Assembly (NCBI GenBank): GCA_013399305.1
Contig: VXAI01000158.1
Coordinates: 357,206 to 421,205 of the forward strand
From: Rostratula benghalensis
Taxonomy: Eukaryota; Chordata; Aves; Charadriiformes; Rostratulidae
Direction: 5' to 3'
Length of the DNA stretch: 64,000 nucleotides
Under the pieces are notes generated by a model. The model was not told the DNA's origin. It did no database searches and was given only the letters and a program-made list of their open reading frames with translations. The position numbers were made by a program, and so were the translations under genes. Of the stretch, positions 58,844 to 64,000 are shown one piece after another (the first letter of the stretch is position 1; every line of letters begins with the position of its first letter).

Positions 58844-58991
58844 GATCGTGCGGGGAGAGTTGTCGGGAACACGAAGCACTGGAGATGGACTCGTGAGAAG
58901 TCATGTAGTATAATTGTCTAAACAGAGTCTGCCAGGATTCCTACCTGAGGAATGGAGTTTTAAGACTACTTCAGGACTCTTCCATCCTTCA
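58844..58991 (+). other. Exon-like segment (possible lncRNA or UTR exon)
   Basis: An acceptor TCTTTTTTTCAG ends at 58843 and a consensus donor GTAAGT starts at 58992. They bound 148 bases, a typical internal-exon length. The left half holds several CpGs (ATCGTGCGGGG, GTCGGG, CACGAAG, CTCGTG), while the flanks hold almost none. All three frames contain stops (TAA, TAA, TGA), so it cannot be an internal coding exon; a non-coding RNA or untranslated exon is possible. Chance pairing of splice-like sites is the alternative. Confidence 0.25.
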
Positions 58992-59829
58992 GTAAGTCTG
59001 AGTTCTCCCACTGCTGAAAATTCCTACTCCTATTTTCTAAGAAAGTAATGGCGATCATGGCAAGATTTTAATATTTTGCCCATTCAAATGGAGTCAGAGG
59101 TGCTTTAAAGCTCTACCCTTAATTGTTAATTAAGGCTTTGGATAACTAAAAAAGTACATGTACCTGATCTCATCCCATTTTAGCATTCTTACATGATAAA
59201 ATTACTAAGGTTTTTAGGCTGGCATGAATTAATAATCTCTGTTTTCTTATCCTTTCAATGACCCCATCTCAGCCTCGCTCATGTTGTTGATAGAAGCAGT
59301 AGAAGACCCTCATTGGGCTGTGATTCAAAAGTGTATGCACAAAATGACGTTTGTTTTCCTGCTTCCTACTGCATTCACTGAGTGATGTGCTGCTGAGGGA
59401 AAGCTGGCCAGCGTTGCAAGCAAGGGATCCAGGCTATGTGCATTGCAGGACACCTGGGGAGGTATTTGGAAGCTGAAAGAACTCAGGGCAGAAAGGCCCA
59501 AAGCAGAAGCGATGAATTTGATGTATTCCAGTGGTTTTCAGACAAGTTAAGATACATTTTCTGCTGTAACAAATGATGTCATCCTCGATTCTACTTTGTA
59601 CTCCAGATCTCAGACAATATTTTTTTTTCTTCAAACTTTAGATTTGGATAAAAAACTGATCTATCCAATGGAAAGAAATTAGGTATTGCCCCATTGGTAA
59701 GATTGTTACCATCTATTGCCTGTGGTGTAGCACTGTCCATCTAATCTAGTCATAGTGGGCTCACTTTACAGACAGTGGAAAGAAACTGGTATGATTAGGA
59801 AGTGATTTCTGAAGCTTGTTTTAAACATT
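58992..59829. other. Unique non-coding DNA
   Basis: No recognised feature. Confidence 0.45.
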
Positions 59830-60430
59830 ACAGAATCACAGAACGATATGGGGTTGGAAGGGACCTCTGGAGATCATCTAGTCCAAAGCCCCTGCCAAAG
59901 TAAGTCCTGCTAGAGTAGGTTGTGCAGGAACTTGTCCAGGCAGGTTTTGAATGTCTCCAGAGACAGAGACTCCAACCACCTCTCTGGGAAGCTTGTTCCA
60001 GGTCTCTGCCACCCTCAAGGTGAAGAAGTTCCTCCTCATGTTTAGATAGAACTTCTTATTTTCAAGTTTGTGCCCATTTCCTCTTGTCATCTCACTGGGC
60101 ACCACTGAAAAAAGACTGGCCCATTCCTCTTGACACCTAACGTTGAAGTATTTCTAGGTGTTGATCAGATCCCCCCTCAGCCTTCTCTTCTCCAGACTGA
60201 AAAGACCCAAGTCCCTCAACCTCTCCTCATAAGAGAGATGCTCTGGGCCTCTAGTAATCTTTGTGGTCCTCTGCTGTACCCTCTTGAGCAGTTCCCTGTC
60301 CTTCTTGAACTGGGGAGCCCAGAACTGGACACAATGCTCCAAATGGGGCCTCATCAGGGCAGAGTAGAGTGGCAGGATGACCTCCCTCAACTTGCTGGTC
60401 ACACTCGACTCTAATCTCACACATTGCTTT
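59830..60430 (-). mobile_element. CR1 LINE 3' part with ORF2 C-terminal domain
   Basis: It begins on the plus strand with ACAGAATCACAGAACGATATGGGGTTGGAAGGGACC (3' tip). On the minus strand the frames give [20 protein letters not shown], then [34 protein letters not shown] and RGDLINT, then a frameshift or stop at about 60150 and FFTLRVAETWNKLPREVV, all in the order of the CR1 ORF2 C terminus after the RT palm. About 600 bp remain, so it is the longest of the younger copies. It is 5' truncated, with its frame broken between the two blocks. Confidence 0.95.
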
Positions 60431-62485
60431 GGACCAGTGCCCTGGAGGATTCCCTCCATTCCCATGGCCTACAAAAGGAGGCAGCCACCACCTCCTGTGT
60501 TGCAGTGTTTGAGGAATCCTTTCCTTTCTGTGAGGAAGAGCTTCAACCCTTTCATAAAATTATTATCTTTCCCCTTGAAACCACCAAGGTGTTTTTTTAC
60601 AATTCACACTGCAAGATGGTTTTAGACCTCAGCCATCTTAAAATTTAAAAACTACATCAAATTTTGGAAGTATACTCCAAGGCAACAGAAGGCAGCTTGC
60701 ACTTGAGCCCCCATCACTCTTTCACTCATCTTCTTCCATGAGAGGGAATAAGCCCTGATCTCCACTGCCAAAAGCCAACTGCTTTTAGACTCCTTTCAGG
60801 GGAGATTTTAGTTAGCTGCTTTTTTTTTTTTTTTCCAAATTTTCTCAACCAAACCCAAGATTAACATAAACACTAAAACCTTTCAGCTAGAAATATTGGA
60901 GTGATGTCTGGAAACTTATGAAGGGTGTATTCAGTGTCCTAGATTAGCAATCAGTTACAAGAATTTTTGGCTCTTCTTACTTTTATTCAGAATTTAACTT
61001 AAGAAACTTGGTCAGGTTCTGAAGCAACCTATATTCAGATCACAGCATGCAAGTTTGTGGGAATATCTCACAATACAATGGTGATTGTCATGTCTTATTT
61101 TTCTTAAAGAGAGAACTCCTTATTGTATAGTGCATCAAAATAGTGCACTGTGTTTTAACTTAGCCTTCTGAAAGACAATATGGGGCTGCCTATCCAAAAA
61201 CAGAAGAACTGACATATTTAAAGGGGTAAATGATATTGAGTCTTCAGAGAGAAAAAAAATATGGAAAAATTAAAGCAATCTGCTTGAGTTGCCATTGAAC
61301 ATATGGATGCCAGATTGCAATGGTGAAAGCCCTCACATGATTTGAATGCTTTGACTTTTCACAGTGGCCCAATTATGATTAAGAACTGCCCTCTGTAACA
61401 ATGTGCAAATCAATAACTTGTTTCTCTACGCAACCGGGAGGAGAGCTTTTTAGGTTGCTTGGCTGGCCAGCGATCAAGGACGTCGTTCTGGAGCACTGAT
61501 TGCCCTTCACAGTATATTATTACTCATGGGAATATTGCTTCCTACTCTTCTAATGGTGATATCATGACATTAGTGAAGACAAGCCCCCTTTCTCAGCAGG
61601 ACAGGCACCAGGATCAGATGCAGGCATGACTGACTGGTCTCAAGGCCCACGCTTTCTGCTTTCTGACTGCTCCCAGAGGGGACTGTCAGGAGGGCTCGCC
61701 AGTAAACTGAAGTGGTGCAGGACTAGTCTTAGCAACCCATTTTAATGATGCACTTAGCTGTTCTGCACTCAGGAACTTGCTTTCACCATCTTTAGAAAGT
61801 GAATTTGGGAAAAAAGTGTTCCACTAAGCATGAAAATCCGCCTGATCTGCAGTTTATTTGGCCTTATGCTAACAGAGAGTTTGAAATTCCCAGTTCTTTC
61901 TGGGAAATCAACTAGATACAGTAGATTTCCTAAACCAGTATTGTCTCACACGGAAAGTACAGTTGAATTTGATAACAGGGGTTAAACTGGATTTAAACAA
62001 ATGTAATTAGAAAAGAGTTGGGCTGGATCCAGAACATTAATGAAGTCGTAAAGGTGATGACTGGAGAAAAGGTGAAAATAAACCCAAGTGCTTAAGAGAG
62101 AAATCTCAAGAGAAATAGCTCAGAGCATGGATGGACTTTCTGGCAGGGCTGGGGAAGTCCAAGAAAGCTGAAATCAGCACTGATTACAGAAAGACAGAAA
62201 TGTTCCACTACCCTTAATGAAGAGAGATAAAAAAATCCAATCCAGTTAAGAGAAATATCGCCTGTGTAAATGCTTGTGTCTTTACTCTGATTATAGAGGA
62301 GCAGAAGGCAATTATGCTGCTAATTTTTGTGGCTCCACTGTGTGCCTAAAGTTAGGCAGGATGAATACGGGCTTTGGAACCATATTCAGATTACTTATTT
62401 CCAAAATCTGTTAGTAATGTATTCAGACTGCCAAGCTTTTTCACGTCTTTCCATTTTTTTGACTGTGTAGTAAATGGTCTGAAAA
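60431..62485. other. Unique AT-rich non-coding DNA
   Basis: No recognised feature. An 18-T run lies at about 60820-60837. Confidence 0.5.
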
Positions 62486-62530
62486 GCAAGGAGAGAATCA
62501 CAGAATCTTAAAGAGCCAGGATAAGCCTAC
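62486..62530 (-). mobile_element. Possible CR1 tip fragment
   Basis: GAGAATCACAGAATCTTAAAGAGCCAGG resembles the extreme 3' tip of CR1 read in reverse, but only about 40 bases align by eye. Confidence 0.35.
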
Positions 62531-64000
62531 TCAGGGCCAAGCCAAAAGCTAAGTGGATAGGGGAGGGTAGGAAGTTGTCTGGGCAGAAGAAGTCTGAAGG
62601 TCTGATTATGAGAGTTCTTGTTGTCTAGCAGTCTCCTGAGGAGTCATTCTCTCCATTTTTGTGACTGTTTCTGAGCCATGTGTGTCTCAGCCTATCTGGC
62701 TTCCACTGACTTCTTCAAGAAGACAAGTTTGCTTTCTGCTTTGGTGGACTCCGGCCCTGACGACCTAATCCTACACACCCCTAAGCACTGATGGTGAGCA
62801 TTGAGCCTATTTCATGCAGCTTTTTTCCTCACAATTTCACTCACGAGGTGCTGACTCTAGACACAGGTGGATCACTGCTTTTGTGCCTGAGCTGTGTGTT
62901 CTCCATTTGTAAGGATCAGAGATTTGTAGCTCATTGGGAAGGAAGATGTCTCAGTGCACTAGGTCCTCAGCAGCCGTACAAGGATAACTAGCTTTACACT
63001 AATCCCCAAGCAACTTACACTATTATTTTCTCTGCAACTGCTCCCTGAGCTCCTCAGATGTGCCTTGTCATGGGTGCTATGGTGGTGACTTAGAACCCAT
63101 AGTTCACCCCAAGGACGAGTCCTAGTGTTGAGCAGCCTCTTCAGCGTAAACAGCTCTGAACAGCGAGTTGCCTCAGCCAACTGCTTCATAGTTTCAGTCC
63201 CCAAATGGCTAGCTCTGTGTGTTTGACCTTGAGCATCTGGCTATATATAAATATATATACACACACACACACTCTGGACAGTTTGCTCTGTACTGCTTAC
63301 AGTGCAGCTCCATTTAAGCTCTGTGTTTTAAATGCTTCCCAAGAGCCATGGTTTAAATTGAGTGGGGTTGACTACTTATATGAAAAGCCATCTTCTCCTG
63401 AATCCCATCCATATCCTGGCAAGTGTCTGCCAAAAATATTATTTCCACCCCCTCCTCTCATGAAATATGCATATAAAATGCCCCCTGAATGGTACCTTAA
63501 AAATTCATAGTCCCTGACCACATTATAGTAATGCCCATGGTGGAACCTAGAGGTGTAAAAGATGCTTTGTGACTCCGACAGAGATGATGCCCTATTCAGG
63601 AAATTAATATACAGGAGAAGTCTAAACATACAGGCAAGATTCATGTATATTATTCTGTAAGGGTTATTCATGTCTTTGGAAAGAGTGCTAGAGCTGTAGT
63701 CATTTACAATATTTAGTGTGCTTTGATAAATATTTGCAGTTCAAAGTTAGAGAATATATATATAACAGTATATGTACACACGTGCATTGAAATATACATG
63801 TAATCTACCACGAGGTAAGAGATTTTAAACTATATTTCTTTTAATTGCAATCTCATTTAGCAATAGGATAAGAGTGGTTGATACATTAGCATTTATTTTT
63901 TTTAACCAGAAATTACCTGAGATTGACTGAATTTAGAATTCATAAATATTTCTCAAACAAAAAATAATTGAAGGACTAGAAAAAAATGCTTCACTTTCTC
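62531..64000. other. Unique AT-rich non-coding DNA
   Basis: No gene recognised. An AT then CA microsatellite lies at 63242-63272 and a TA-rich stretch at 63743-63800. Confidence 0.5.
63242..63272. repeat. (TA)n(CA)n compound microsatellite
   Basis: TATATATAAATATATATA joined to an ACACACACACAC run. Confidence 0.9.

Noticed and set aside
1..64000. CRISPR arrays, operons, rRNA or tRNA genes, intact retroviral genomes
   Set aside because: No regularly spaced repeats, no cloverleaf sequences and no retroviral gag-pol-env or paired LTR structure could be recognised in this vertebrate DNA.

Overview
The window looks like bird nuclear DNA from an AT-rich intergenic or intronic region with no protein-coding gene that I can recognise. 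The evidence for Aves is several 3'-end copies of the CR1 LINE. They start at their 3' tip with the 8-bp ATTCTATG-type repeat (read here as ATAGAATC) followed by GGTTGGAA(G/A)(G/A)GACC, and some keep the C-terminal end of the CR1 reverse-transcriptase protein. Older L3/CR1-like LINE remnants and decayed MIR-type CORE-SINEs are also present, as expected in amniotes. I cannot name the species or the chromosome. The assembly has one gap of 96 N (34653-34748).

Layout. 1-6 kb: a 10-bp-period satellite-like end, then unique sequence with a small CpG-dense patch near 1.55 kb. 6-16.4 kb: CR1 tails at 6.06 and 15.1 kb, an older CR1 at 13.9 kb with a SINE tail directly beside it, a G/T-rich tract at 8.0 kb, a candidate terminal coding exon at 8.62-8.75 kb, a pyrimidine tract with minus-strand G-quadruplex potential at 10.7 kb, and a nearly full-length MIR-type SINE at 16.1 kb. 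16.4-33 kb: mostly unique, with two more MIR remnants (24.0 and 27.7 kb) and short tandem repeats. 33-36 kb: a compact unusual segment with a GC-rich hairpin, CpG-dense patches, the N gap, a 22-T run and a (CA)21 microsatellite. 36-56 kb: the most repeat-dense part, with L3/CR1 remnants at 38.7-40.2, 44.2, 46.6, 48.3, 51.9 and 53.4 kb and a canonical G-quadruplex at 53.74 kb. 54.8-60.4 kb: three CR1 tails, a 68-residue secretory-looking small ORF (minus strand) and a 148-bp exon-like segment (plus strand). 60.4-64 kb: unique AT-rich DNA.

Nothing here is organised as an operon or gene cluster, and there are no rRNA or tRNA genes and no CRISPR array that I can see. The longer open frames (up to 168 codons) are what chance gives in 64 kb of such DNA: they overlap simple repeats, lack family motifs, or belong to LINE fragments. 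The most useful leads are two plus-strand exon-like segments (8617-8751 and 58844-58991), the CR1 orientation bias that would fit a plus-strand host transcript, and the 33.5-35 kb CpG/hairpin block as a possible regulatory element. All three are inferences that need alignment or RNA data.
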